Source: an uncultured Acetatifactor sp. (GTDB taxonomy: Bacteria > Bacillota > Clostridia > Lachnospirales > Lachnospiraceae). From it: a DNA stretch of 25,327 bases. Under the pieces are notes generated by a model. The model was not told the origin of the DNA. It did not search any database and saw only the letters and a program-made list of their open reading frames with translations. Position numbers and translations under genes: made by a program. The DNA lies in assembly GCA_910584235.1 (NCBI GenBank), contig CAJTZD010000053.1, positions 1 through 25,327 of the forward strand. The letters run 5' to 3'. Shown piece by piece: positions 1 to 8,155 of the stretch (position 1 is its first letter; each line of letters begins with the position of its first letter).

Positions 1-969
1 AAAAAGATAAATTTTAGAAATAGAGATAGAAAAAAGATTCATGCGTATGTCGTGGGGGAAGAAGAATCCGCACTTGCACAGTGCTTTATGGCTATAGCAG
101 GATTTGTCCGCAAAATGAGCGGAACAAGCGAAGCGGATGCCGATACGATGAACCGTGCAGTGTCCGGAATGGTTGAGGAGGCGCTCAAATACAATCAGGT
201 AGAAAACGTTCTTGAAAGCGGGGAGGAAGAAGATATCTTTTCTCCGGAATACTTTGAAAAATTATCTGATGTGGAAATGCCTGCAACCAAGCTTGAGCTT
301 CTTGTAAAAATGCTCCGCAGGCAGATTAAGGAGTACGGAAAAGTCAATCAGCTGGCGGCAAAGACTTTTCAGGAAATGTTGGAAAAGACCATTGCAGAAT
401 ACCATGAAAGACGTAAGCATCTGGATGCGGAAGAAGCCGGAGAAACCCAGGAGCAGGCCTCAGAGGATATTATTAAGATTGCAACTGAGCAGGCTCTGAC
501 CATTTTACGCAGGATGAACGAAAGCAGAGAAAGCTTTCGTAAGATTGGTTTAACGTTTGAAGAGAAAGCGTTCTATGATATTTTGATTGCCTTGCGTGAT
601 CAGTACAACTTCGAGTATGGAACAGACAAAGAAGCAGACGGTATCATTATCAATGACAAGTGCAAAGCTTTAGCGAAAAAGGTAAAGGAAATAGTTGATA
701 CAAAATCATCCTTTGCCGATTGGCTCAATAATAAAAATGTCCGCAATCAACTGAAACTTGAAATCAAGATATGCTTGGTTAAGAATGGTTATCCGCCACA
801 GTATAGTCCTGAAGTATTCAGTAAGGTAATGGAACAGGTTGAAAACTTTGAGGAGTATTCCGGCGCCTCTGCGTCCGGGTATGCGGCTCCTGTTTCTTCT
901 CAAATGTATCAATATGCCCCGGCGGAAAGTAAATTAAAGGTTGCTGAGGAAGCTACGCGCTTTCGTTAG
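1..969 (+). CDS. hsdR: Type I restriction enzyme HsdR subunit, C-terminal part (5' end outside window)
   Basis: The reading frame is open from base 1, so this is the tail of a longer gene; the GTG at 52 is internal and not a start. The visible 322 residues match the helical C-terminal domain (DUF3387 type) of HsdR, the motor and nuclease subunit of type I restriction-modification complexes. It carries the characteristic stretch SPEYFEKL, MPATKLELLVKMLRRQI and EYHERR, followed by AFYDILIAL and, near the end, YPPQYSPEVFSKVMEQ. This domain contacts the methylase-specificity core; the nuclease and helicase motifs would lie upstream of the window. HsdM and HsdS are not visible, so they should lie upstream or elsewhere. 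The gene ends with TAG and is followed by a short palindrome rather than another restriction gene. The family assignment is from recognised sequence pattern. Confidence 0.85.
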   Translation, partial: KKINFRNRDRKKIHAYVVGEEESALAQCFMAIAGFVRKMSGTSEADADTMNRAVSGMVEEALKYNQVENVLESGEEEDIFSPEYFEKLSDVEMPATKLELLVKMLRRQIKEYGKVNQLAAKTFQEMLEKTIAEYHERRKHLDAEEAGETQEQASEDIIKIATEQALTILRRMNESRESFRKIGLTFEEKAFYDILIALRDQYNFEYGTDKEADGIIINDKCKALAKKVKEIVDTKSSFADWLNNKNVRNQLKLEIKICLVKNGYPPQYSPEVFSKVMEQVENFEEYSGASASGYAAPVSSQMYQYAPAESKLKVAEEATRFR

Positions 970-976
970 ATAACCA

Positions 977-994
977 GGAAGCTATATAGCTTCC
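977..994. terminator. Perfect 18-bp palindrome after hsdR, possible weak terminator
   Basis: GGAAGCTATATAGCTTCC is its own reverse complement and sits 8 nt after the hsdR stop. There is no T-run directly after it (the nearest is GGGCTTTT about 10 nt on), so termination is only a guess. Confidence 0.35.
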
Positions 995-1207
995 ATTATA
1001 GACGGGCTTTTATTGATTAATCAGAGTAAATTAGCATTTCAGGAACACGTATTAAGTAGTTGCGGGATTTGATACAAATATAGTATGGAATATTACAAGT
1101 GAATGTTTTTTCAATTGGCCGACTTGTGCCAGGAACAGTGGGAAAAATGGTAAATGCAGTTTGTTAAAAGAACGGATATTTTTAACCACAAACGAACACA
1201 AAAAAAT
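995..1207. other. Intergenic stretch between hsdR and the lipoprotein gene
   Basis: About 210 AT-rich bases with no convincing reading frame, RNA gene or repeat. It separates the restriction gene from the metabolic genes and may mark the edge of an accessory region; that is inference only. Confidence 0.4.
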
Positions 1208-1236
1208 TTGCAAACAGCCCCGCATAATGCTAAAAT
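1208..1236 (+). promoter_or_regulatory. Sigma-A-type promoter for the SBP-MCP pair
   Basis: TTGCAA (1208-1213), a 17-nt spacer and TAAAAT (1231-1236), placed 33 nt before the chosen start codon of the solute-binding protein. No other promoter is seen before the MCP gene, so both genes are probably transcribed from here. Confidence 0.6.
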
Positions 1237-1269
1237 AATATACAAAATATGCAATATACGGAGAACGCT

Positions 1270-2511
1270 ATGAAACGAAATTACCATTTACTCATTCCCA
1301 CTGTTTTTGCACTGGCCGCTTTCCTGTCCGGGTGCGGCGACAGAGATTCCCTTGTCCAGGAAGAACAGGAGCCCGATTCCGGCACGGTGGCGCTGACTGT
1401 CTGGGGGGCGGAGGAGGACGAGGAGCTGCTCCGCCAGATTTTCGAGGGATTTCAGGAGAAGTATCGGGGCGAAGCCGAATTTCTGATTACATACGAGCCC
1501 CAGAGTGAAAGCCACTGTACCGATGCGCTGATGGCGGATCTGGAAAACGGCGCCGACGTTTTTGCTTTTGCGGATGACCAGCTGAATACACTGGTGGCTT
1601 CCGGGGCCCTGGAGCCTGTAGAGAACGCGGAGGCTTTGCGGACATCCAATCTGCCGGAAGCGGTTCTGGCCGCCTCAGTGAAAGACACCTTGTACGCCTA
1701 TCCCCTGACTGCGGATAACGGCTATTTTCTCTACTATGATAAACGGGTTTTCTCCCCGGAGGACATTCAGTCCTGGGACCGGATGCTGGACGTTGCCGGG
1801 GAACAGGGCGGAAAAGTCTCTATGGAATGGTCCTCGGGCTGGTATGTGTACGCTCTGTTCGGCAATACGGGCCTGACAGTGGGCCTGAACGATGACGGCA
1901 TTACCAATTACTGTACCTGGAACGACACAGAGGGCGCCATCAAGGGCACCGATGTGGCCAGGGCCATGACGGCTATGGCAAAGCATCCCGGATTTCTCAG
2001 TACGGACGACGCCGGTTTTCTGGAGGGCGTCAGGAACGGTACTATTGTGGCCGGAGTCAGCGGCGTATGGAACGCCGTGGCTGTGGAGGAGGCATGGGGC
2101 AGCGGCTTCGGGGCCTCAAAGCTGCCGTCCTATACCTGCGGGGGACAGCAGATTCAGATGGCTTCTTTCTCGGGCTATAAACTGATCGGGGTAAATTCGT
2201 ACTCCGAACACAGGGAATGGGCCGCCAAGCTGGCCGAGTGGATAACAAACGAAGAGAATCAGGAACTGCGCTTCCGGCTGCGGGGCCAGGGCCCGTCCAA
2301 TAAAAATGCGGCGACTTCTTCGGAGGTACAGAGTTCCCCGGCCATTGCCGCGCTTCTGGAGCAGTCGGAGTACTCCTGCCTGCAGCGCATCGGCGGCAAT
2401 TACTGGGAACCGGTTTCCGCTTTTACCCAGGAGATCCTGGACGGAAACCCCTCGGGAAAAAGCTTGCAGGAACAGCTTGATATCATGGTCACCGGCATCA
2501 CGGCCCCCTGA
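1270..2511 (+). CDS. Extracellular solute-binding lipoprotein (ABC sugar-type, family 1)
   Basis: A 413-residue exported lipoprotein. A lysine/arginine-containing start (MKRNYH), a hydrophobic stretch and the lipobox LSGC at about residues 20-23 predict lipid anchoring on the outer face of the membrane. The mature part begins with VALTVWGAEEDEELLRQIFEGF and later GADVFAFADDQL, the pattern of MalE-like binding proteins that capture oligosaccharides for ABC importers. The ATG at 1270 is chosen over 1249 because GGAG lies 6 nt upstream of it. Unusually, no permease or ATPase genes follow. The next gene is a chemoreceptor starting 33 nt downstream, so this protein may deliver ligand to a sensor rather than to a transporter, or may serve a transporter encoded elsewhere. 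The ligand cannot be told from sequence. Confidence 0.8.
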   Translation: MKRNYHLLIPTVFALAAFLSGCGDRDSLVQEEQEPDSGTVALTVWGAEEDEELLRQIFEGFQEKYRGEAEFLITYEPQSESHCTDALMADLENGADVFAFADDQLNTLVASGALEPVENAEALRTSNLPEAVLAASVKDTLYAYPLTADNGYFLYYDKRVFSPEDIQSWDRMLDVAGEQGGKVSMEWSSGWYVYALFGNTGLTVGLNDDGITNYCTWNDTEGAIKGTDVARAMTAMAKHPGFLSTDDAGFLEGVRNGTIVAGVSGVWNAVAVEEAWGSGFGASKLPSYTCGGQQIQMASFSGYKLIGVNSYSEHREWAAKLAEWITNEENQELRFRLRGQGPSNKNAATSSEVQSSPAIAALLEQSEYSCLQRIGGNYWEPVSAFTQEILDGNPSGKSLQEQLDIMVTGITAP

Positions 2512-2544
2512 CCAGTGTCCAATGCAGAAGGAGTGCGATTTATC

Positions 2545-4128
2545 ATGAAAAATATCAGCTTAAAGCATAGACTGATTATCCCCATTGCCCTCTTGGGCAT
2601 TGTGGCGCTGCTGTCAAACATTCTTTCCATCATCAATATCCGCAATGTAAACGCCAGCGCCTCCAACATCGCCGACAATTATATGGAGGGCAAAGAGTGG
2701 CTGGCCGAAATCTGTCAGGCTTCCATGGACATTCATAAGATGGCCTTAAGTCACATTGTAGCCACGGACTATGATACCATGATCCGCCTGGTCCAGCAGA
2801 TCAAGGAGGAAGAGGCGCAGCTGGACGATATGCTGTCGGAGTATGCACAATTTGTAATACAAAAAGACCAGACACAGTACGAAGCGCTTCTGAATCACTA
2901 TGCCGATTTCAAACATGCTTTGGTCCGCCTGGTATGCGCCAGCGCCAGCCATAAAACCCAGGATGCCTATGCCCTGGCCAACGGAGACGCGGCGGAGTGC
3001 GCCGACGCCATGAAAGCGGATATTGATGCCCTGAACGCCTCCATCAGCGCACAGACCCTGGAGGCCAGATCCCATCTGTCCCAGGTGTATATCATTTCCC
3101 TGATCGTGGGCATTGCGGCAGCGGCAGCCTGCGTGCTTCTGGTAGTGACGGATTTCAGGCTGATCTCCGTTTATGTGGTGATACCTATCAAAAATATTCT
3201 GAAGACAATCCAGGAAAGCTCGGGACGCATCAATGGCATGACCGGAGAGGTTCTAAAGAGGACCCAGGCTTCCCGGAGAAGCGCGGCGGATCTTTCCTCG
3301 CTGGCAGGACAGCTCTCGGCGGCTTTTCAGGAGGTGGCCGGAAATGTATCGTCCATCAATGACAGCGCCGGAAATGTGCATCAGGAGGTACAGGCAATCG
3401 CAGAGGAGTGCAGCGACATCACTGCGTACACCGCCCGGATGAACGAACGGGCAGACGCCATGCAGCAGTCCGCTCTAAGCAGCGCGGAGAGCACGGGCGC
3501 CAAGGCGGAGGAGATCCTGTACGCCCTCAATGATGCCATCGAAAAGAGCAAGAGCGTCAATCAGATCAAGAACCTGATCAGCGACATCCTGGCCATCGCA
3601 CAGCAGACCAGGCTGATCTCCCTGAACGCTTCCGTGGAAGCCGCCAATGCGGGCGATGCTGGCAAAGGCTTCGCCATGGTGGCCAGGGAGGTGCGGGAAC
3701 TCTCCAATTCCACTCAGGAGACGGCCGGCCATATCCAGGAAATCAACGATATCGTCACTGCCTCTGTCAATAACCTTTCCGAAAATGCCAGACAGCTGAT
3801 TGACTATATGAGTCAAACGGTTTTAAAGGAATTTCATGCCTTTGTGGAATCCGGCAGCCAGTATAAGGAGGACGCTGCCTATATCCGCCGTACCATGGAC
3901 GATTTCCACGGGCAGACCCAGAGGCTGAAGCATTCCATGTCCGGCATTGCGGATTCAATCGGCACCATCAACCAGGCAATCGACGAAAGCGCCTCCGGAA
4001 TCGCAGGCATGGCAGGCAATACCAGAAACCTGGCCTCTGACATGGAGGACATCACCCAGCGCATGGGAGTCAATCAGGATGTAGTGGCGGAGCTGGAGAA
4101 AGAGACGGCGGTGTTCGACAATCTATAA
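2545..4128 (+). CDS. Methyl-accepting chemotaxis protein
   Basis: A 527-residue transmembrane chemoreceptor. TM1 is at about residues 9-30, followed by a helical extracellular sensor of about 150 residues (four-helix-bundle style), TM2 at about 181-201 and a long cytoplasmic coiled coil. The signalling tip that contacts CheA/CheW is visible at about 361-385 (NASVEAANAGDAGKGFAMVA), close to the classic hairpin motif. A clear HAMP domain is not obvious after TM2. The ATG at 2545 is preferred over GTG 2515 because AAGGAG (2528-2533) precedes it, with a rather long 11-nt spacing. It follows the binding-protein gene with a 33-nt gap and no visible promoter, which implies co-transcription and a binding-protein-assisted sensing role. 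The family call is firm; the coupling is inference. Confidence 0.88.
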   Translation: MKNISLKHRLIIPIALLGIVALLSNILSIINIRNVNASASNIADNYMEGKEWLAEICQASMDIHKMALSHIVATDYDTMIRLVQQIKEEEAQLDDMLSEYAQFVIQKDQTQYEALLNHYADFKHALVRLVCASASHKTQDAYALANGDAAECADAMKADIDALNASISAQTLEARSHLSQVYIISLIVGIAAAAACVLLVVTDFRLISVYVVIPIKNILKTIQESSGRINGMTGEVLKRTQASRRSAADLSSLAGQLSAAFQEVAGNVSSINDSAGNVHQEVQAIAEECSDITAYTARMNERADAMQQSALSSAESTGAKAEEILYALNDAIEKSKSVNQIKNLISDILAIAQQTRLISLNASVEAANAGDAGKGFAMVAREVRELSNSTQETAGHIQEINDIVTASVNNLSENARQLIDYMSQTVLKEFHAFVESGSQYKEDAAYIRRTMDDFHGQTQRLKHSMSGIADSIGTINQAIDESASGIAGMAGNTRNLASDMEDITQRMGVNQDVVAELEKETAVFDNL

Positions 4129-4173
4129 CCGGGGTTTCGGCGTCTACCGGTGTGATCGCCTATTAGGGCTGTA

Positions 4174-4206
4174 ATTGTGTATTTTGTCAGATTTCCATTG
4201 TGTATT
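4174..4206 (+). repeat. Pair of 10-bp direct repeats upstream of the coiled-coil gene
   Basis: ATTGTGTATT occurs at 4174-4183 and again at 4197-4206, 23 nt apart (about two helical turns), just upstream of a TATAAT box. It could be a regulator site; chance cannot be excluded. Confidence 0.35.
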
Positions 4207-4210
4207 CGCC

Positions 4211-4240
4211 TTATTTTTTCACAAAAAAGGCCGATATAAT
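4211..4240 (+). promoter_or_regulatory. Probable promoter with consensus -10
   Basis: TATAAT at 4235-4240 with a poor -35 (TTATTT at 4211-4216, 18-nt spacer). It lies 52 nt before the start of the coiled-coil gene. A weak -35 would fit an activator binding at the repeats just upstream. Confidence 0.45.
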
Positions 4241-4292
4241 AAGAAAGCTGGTAAACGCAAGGATGCGGCACAAGGGACAAGGGGGTCACGAT

Positions 4293-5123
4293 ATGAGCAT
4301 AGAGGTCAACACAAACAGGAATACCGGCGTTAGAGAAATTTCGATTAAAAGGCCTGACGGTTCTAAAGTGGGAACAATCACGATTCGAAGCCAAAGCTTA
4401 AAGAAGCTGAAGAAGCTGGGCTATAAACAGAGGCGGATATCCACCATGATTACCCAGGCTACCACCTCGGGCAATGCCAGGCAGGTTCTGGCCAGCGCCA
4501 AGACTGAGACCGTGAACCTGCGCAGGAAGCTGGTGAGCGGGAACTACAATGACCGCGAGGTCAGGGCCGCCATCCGCCATGCGGAGCGCATGGAGCGGGT
4601 GGCAAAGAAGCGCATGAAGCATCTCCAGCAGGAGGAGTATATAGAAAAGCATGGCGGAGGCACATGGCAGACGGGCCTGGACGAAGAGGACAGGAGAGAG
4701 GAGGGCCAGGAGCTGGATGCCGCCGAATTCGCCGAGATGAGCGCCGAGGAGATGGAGCAGCTCATGGAGGAACTCCAGGAGGAGATGGAGCAGCTTGCCC
4801 AGGAGCAGGAGCTGGAGATGCTGGAGCTGATACAGACGGCCAGGACGGACATGGATCCCCAGGAACTGGAGCAGCTGAAAAAGAAGCACAGGGCAGACGA
4901 GATGCGGGAGATCGTGGAGGCCGACATGAAATACCTGCGGGCCCTCTTTAGCCAGCTGGAAAAGGAAAGGCAGGATGCTTCCTCGCCCTCAGGCGACAGC
5001 GGCGTGGCGCTGCAGCTGGCTGGCGTGGAGATACCGGTTCAGGTGGACACAAGGTCCGCGGCGGAGGTGGCCAATGCGTCCGCTCCCCCGGCAGCGGGCG
5101 GCACCATAGATGTTTCCTTATAA
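4293..5123 (+). CDS. Conserved-looking coiled-coil protein of unknown function
   Basis: I do not recognise a named family. It is 276 residues and soluble, with no signal peptide or membrane segment. The N-terminal third is basic (SQSLKKLKKLGYKQRRIS; RAAIRHAERMERVAKKRMKH). The middle, about residues 135-225, is strongly acidic and glutamine-rich with heptad-like E/M/L/Q runs (EEMEQLMEELQEEMEQL), so a long coiled coil is likely. The tail is low-complexity Ser/Ala/Pro. The ATG at 4293 is chosen because GGGGG lies 8 nt before it; an upstream in-frame ATG at 4200 would overlap the promoter. It stands alone between its own promoter and a terminator-like hairpin. The many minus-strand open frames across it are artefacts of its biased codons. 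Role unknown; a scaffold or nucleic-acid-binding role would be a guess from charge. Confidence 0.75.
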   Translation: MSIEVNTNRNTGVREISIKRPDGSKVGTITIRSQSLKKLKKLGYKQRRISTMITQATTSGNARQVLASAKTETVNLRRKLVSGNYNDREVRAAIRHAERMERVAKKRMKHLQQEEYIEKHGGGTWQTGLDEEDRREEGQELDAAEFAEMSAEEMEQLMEELQEEMEQLAQEQELEMLELIQTARTDMDPQELEQLKKKHRADEMREIVEADMKYLRALFSQLEKERQDASSPSGDSGVALQLAGVEIPVQVDTRSAAEVANASAPPAAGGTIDVSL

Positions 5124-5143
5124 TAGGCGGTAAAAATAAAGAC

Positions 5144-5202
5144 AAAAATCACCTTTAGATACGGAGAAAAAATTCTTTTCTGCGGGCGAAAAGGTGATTT
5201 TT
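5144..5202 (+). terminator. Long inverted repeat, probable terminator
   Basis: AAAAATCACCTTT (5144-5156) pairs perfectly with AAAGGTGATTTTT (5190-5202). The 13-bp stem ends in T-rich sequence on both strands, with a 33-nt loop that is long for a terminator. Confidence 0.55.
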
Positions 5203-5254
5203 ACTTTTACGTCGAAAAAGCCAGAAAATGGTGTATGCAGTCGTGGAAAGCGTC

Positions 5255-5283
5255 TTGAATTTATGGCGGAAAGATGATATCAT
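5255..5283 (+). promoter_or_regulatory. Sigma-A-type promoter of the isomerase gene
   Basis: TTGAAT (5255-5260), a 17-nt spacer and TATCAT (5278-5283), 35 nt before the start codon. Confidence 0.6.
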
Positions 5284-5318
5284 AAGAACAATTCAGACCA
5301 CAAAGGAGGACAAGGGGT

Positions 5319-6095
5319 ATGAAGACTGGGGCACAGTTGTATACACTGCGCGCGTATACCCAAAACGAAAAGGACTTTGCGCGGAGCATGAAGCGAGTGG
5401 CGCAGATTGGGTACAGTACAGTGCAGATTTCTGCCGTGGGCAGGGATATCCGCCCGGAGCGCATTCGGGAGATCTGCGATGGGGAGGGACTGGAAATCGT
5501 ACTGACGCACAGCGATGTGAACCGGATTCTCTATGATACGGATCGGCTGATCGCAGAGCACGACATCATGGGATGTAAGTACATAGGCCTGGGCGCCATG
5601 CCGGACAAGTACCGTACGCCGGAATGGGCGGCGAATTTCGCCGAGGACTTTAAGGAACCTGCCAGGAAAATCGCCGCTGCAGGGAAGCTTCTCATGTACC
5701 ATAATCATAACTTTGAATTCCGCAAGGTGAAAGCGGAGGGCGCGGAGGGTCCCAAACGGCTGATGGAGTATCTCTGCGAGTGGTTTGCGCCGGATGAGCT
5801 GGGCTTTACGCTGGATACATATTGGGTGCAGGCGGCCGGGGCGGACGTGTGCCAGTGGATTGATCTGCTCCGGGACAGGATTCCCTGCGTGCATCTCAAA
5901 GACATGGCCATGAGCGCCGAGGGGCCCGTCATGGCGCCGGTGATGGAGGGGAATCTGAACTTTGACGCTATTTTGAAAAAGCTGGAGGGAACCAGCTGTG
6001 AATATCTGCTGGTGGAACAGGACATCTGCCAGGGAAGCCCCTTTGACTGCCTGGAACAAAGCTACCGCAATCTGGCAGCTGCCGGATACCGATGA
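5319..6095 (+). CDS. Sugar phosphate isomerase/epimerase-like TIM-barrel protein
   Basis: A 258-residue cytosolic protein of the xylose isomerase-like / AP endonuclease family 2 fold (IolE, IolI and related isomerases). The strand-end motifs appear in the expected order: GAQLYTLR at the N-terminus, VLTHSD, YHNHNFEF at about residue 127, LDTYWV at about 166, CVHLKD at about 190 and LLVEQD near the C-terminus. The His, Glu and Asp residues at these barrel ends usually bind a divalent metal and the sugar. AAAGGAGG lies 9 nt before the ATG. It is not next to inositol or other sugar genes, so the substrate is unknown. It may share a transcript with the dCTP deaminase gene 132 nt downstream, but that gap is long enough to hold a separate promoter. 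Confidence 0.82.
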   Translation: MKTGAQLYTLRAYTQNEKDFARSMKRVAQIGYSTVQISAVGRDIRPERIREICDGEGLEIVLTHSDVNRILYDTDRLIAEHDIMGCKYIGLGAMPDKYRTPEWAANFAEDFKEPARKIAAAGKLLMYHNHNFEFRKVKAEGAEGPKRLMEYLCEWFAPDELGFTLDTYWVQAAGADVCQWIDLLRDRIPCVHLKDMAMSAEGPVMAPVMEGNLNFDAILKKLEGTSCEYLLVEQDICQGSPFDCLEQSYRNLAAAGYR

Positions 6096-6227
6096 CCGTG
6101 GCGGCACAGCGAAAAGCCGGGCTGACTTGAAAGCCGAGAGGCCGGCGGCGCTAAGCTTGTGAGCCGGACAGTGAGGCAAACTTTGATATCTGTGAGTATA
6201 TAACACGAAAGAAACGAGGAGGGCGGA

Positions 6228-6761
6228 ATGGTTTTATCAGACAGGACGATCATGAAAATGCTCCGGGAGGGGACGCTGTCCATTTCGCCTCTGGAGGAGA
6301 GTCAGATACAGCCTGCCAGCGTGGATATACGCCTGGGAAATATGTTCAGCATCATAGAGGATCTGCCCACGGGTGTCATAGACCTGGAGAACGAGATTCA
6401 GTACCGGACCATGGAGACAGACCGGTATGTGCTCCTGCCGGGGCAGTTCGTACTGGCTACTACGAAAGAATACATAGCCCTGCCGGACAACCTGACGGCA
6501 TTTGTGGAGGGCAGGAGCTCTCTGGGACGGATGGGCCTGTTCATCCAGAATGCGGGATGGGTGGATCCGGGTTTTCAGGGAGAGATTACATTGGAACTGT
6601 TCAATGCCAACCGCTGTGCCATTGAGCTGAAAGCCGGGCGCAGGGTAGGCCAGCTTGTATTTGCCGGGATGGATGAGGATGCGCTTCATCCCTACCGCGG
6701 AAAATACCAGGGACAGACCGGAGCAACGGGATCACGAGCGTATATGGACGAAAAAGAGTGA
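6228..6761 (+). CDS. dcd: dCTP deaminase
   Basis: A 177-residue enzyme that deaminates dCTP to dUTP, the route to dTMP. It has the trimeric Dcd/dUTPase fold signature: QPASVDIRLG (residues 29-38), VEGRSSLGRMGLFIQ (93-107), AGWVDPGFQGEITLELFN (109-126) with the likely catalytic Glu123, and the C-terminal KYQGQTGATGSRAY lid. The AGWxDPGF form is closer to the bifunctional dCTP deaminase/dUTPase of Mycobacterium and Methanocaldococcus than to the E. coli form, so it may release dUMP directly; that is inference. GAGGAGGG precedes the ATG by 4 nt. The gene is followed by an AT-rich gap holding the next promoter. Confidence 0.93.
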   Translation: MVLSDRTIMKMLREGTLSISPLEESQIQPASVDIRLGNMFSIIEDLPTGVIDLENEIQYRTMETDRYVLLPGQFVLATTKEYIALPDNLTAFVEGRSSLGRMGLFIQNAGWVDPGFQGEITLELFNANRCAIELKAGRRVGQLVFAGMDEDALHPYRGKYQGQTGATGSRAYMDEKE

Positions 6762-6796
6762 ATTCCCTAATAATTTTTTATATTTTCCGGAATAAA

Positions 6797-6826
6797 TGGA
6801 CAAAGAGTCTCATTTAGAGATAAAAT
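6797..6826 (+). promoter_or_regulatory. Promoter for the DUF3048 lipoprotein gene
   Basis: TGGACA (6797-6802), an 18-nt spacer and TAAAAT (6821-6826). A small hairpin (AGAGCA 6844-6849 with TGCTCT 6857-6862) would lie in the leader. Confidence 0.5.
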
Positions 6827-6904
6827 ACTTAAGAATAGAATTTAGAGCATAGAATCTGCTCTTGATTTTATGATAGAAAAAAGGAAAAAGGAAGGGATTT
6901 TTTC

Positions 6905-8026
6905 ATGAAAAAGAAAGTATTGGCCGCGATTATGGCAGCGGCATTTATTCTGACCGGCTGCGGAGGAGAGGACAAAGACAGCTCCTCGATACCGCCCCTG
7001 GAGCCCGTGATCATAGACGAGACGCCGGAGCCTACCTCGGAAGCCCCGGACGAGTCAGAATCCGAATCCCAGCAGGAGCCGGAGGAAGAGGAAAACCACG
7101 AGGGGATGTATCGCAGCGAGATTACCAATGAGTGGATCGACGAGGAGCTGAAAGATCAGAGGCCCATTGCGGTTATGATAGACAATGAAAAAAAAGCGCT
7201 GCCTCATTACGGACTGACGGAAGCGGACGTGGTCTATGAAATTATGAACAGTACGTTGAACGGCAGAATCACGCGTCTTATGGCCATTGTAAAGGACTGG
7301 GGCAAAATCGAGCAGATGGGAAGTATTCGAAGCACCAGATCCACGAATATCCCTCTGGCTGCGGAATGGAATGCGGTGCTATGCCATGACGGAGGTCCTT
7401 TCTATGTAGATGAATGGATTGCAAAAGATTATTGCGACAATTTCAGCGGCACCTTTGGACGTGTAACAAATGGTAAGGATTGGGAATTTACAGAATATAT
7501 CCTGACAGGAGATCTGGAGAAGAACTTTGACAGCACAGGATACAGCAGGGAGTATAATAAGCATTATCCCGGAGAGCATTTCCAGTTCTCGGACACAGAG
7601 ATTGATCTGACCGGTGAGAGCGGAGCAAAGGATTGTACAGAGCTTCAGCTGCCGTTCCCTCATAACAAATCCACGCTGAAATACGATGAGGGGACAGGTA
7701 CATATGATTACTATGAATATGGGGAAGCGCACCTTGACCCCCAGCATGACAATGCCCAGCTGACTTTCAAAAACCTTTTGATCCAGAGCTGCTCCTTTTC
7801 CCAGCTGGATGATGGCGGATATATGATTTATAATCTTATCGGCTCAGGGAGCGGATATTATATCACGGGAGGAAAGGCTGTAGAGGTGACTTGGAGTAAG
7901 TCCGGGGAGACTTCCCCCACTGTCTTTTACAAGAAAGGCACAAATGAAGAAATCCAGCTCAATACCGGTAAGACCTATATTTCCCTGGTGCCCTCTGATA
8001 GTTGGAGCGATATCGTAATAAAATAA
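6905..8026 (+). CDS. DUF3048 (YerB-like) lipoprotein
   Basis: A 373-residue exported lipoprotein: MKKK start, hydrophobic core and lipobox LTGC (Cys19). A disordered acidic Pro/Glu/Ser linker follows (about residues 20-70). The folded part begins at about residue 80 with RPIAVMIDNEKKALPHYGLTEADVVYE and continues through GSIRSTRST and the HDGG segment, a pattern I recognise from the DUF3048/YerB family of Firmicutes. The biochemical role of the family is not established. A single gene between its own promoter and a strong terminator at 8048-8082. GAAGGG stands 8 nt before the ATG. Confidence 0.85.
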   Translation: MKKKVLAAIMAAAFILTGCGGEDKDSSSIPPLEPVIIDETPEPTSEAPDESESESQQEPEEEENHEGMYRSEITNEWIDEELKDQRPIAVMIDNEKKALPHYGLTEADVVYEIMNSTLNGRITRLMAIVKDWGKIEQMGSIRSTRSTNIPLAAEWNAVLCHDGGPFYVDEWIAKDYCDNFSGTFGRVTNGKDWEFTEYILTGDLEKNFDSTGYSREYNKHYPGEHFQFSDTEIDLTGESGAKDCTELQLPFPHNKSTLKYDEGTGTYDYYEYGEAHLDPQHDNAQLTFKNLLIQSCSFSQLDDGGYMIYNLIGSGSGYYITGGKAVEVTWSKSGETSPTVFYKKGTNEEIQLNTGKTYISLVPSDSWSDIVIK

Positions 8027-8047
8027 TCAATTCTATAGTTGTGCCCG

Positions 8048-8082
8048 AAAAAGATGAACATGTCCGTGTGTTCATCTTTTTT
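8048..8082 (+). terminator. Rho-independent terminator after DUF3048 gene
   Basis: AAAAAGATGAACA (8048-8060) pairs with TGTTCATCTTTTT (8069-8081). The perfect 13-bp stem has an 8-nt loop and ends in a T-run. Confidence 0.8.
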
Positions 8083-8155
8083 CACAAGAACGGGAAACAG
8101 CTTGAACGGAGAACAGAAAATCAGGAAGCAGGAAACAATCCCGGGAGGACAGAGA

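Noticed and set aside
4398..4927. Long minus-strand frames rich in Leu or Ser
   Set aside because: They mirror the GAG/CAG/CTG-rich codons of the coiled-coil gene on the plus strand; low complexity, no start signal.
5280..6206. A 308-codon open frame on the minus strand
   Set aside because: It is antisense to the well-supported isomerase gene, has no ribosome site, and its residues show no domain pattern.
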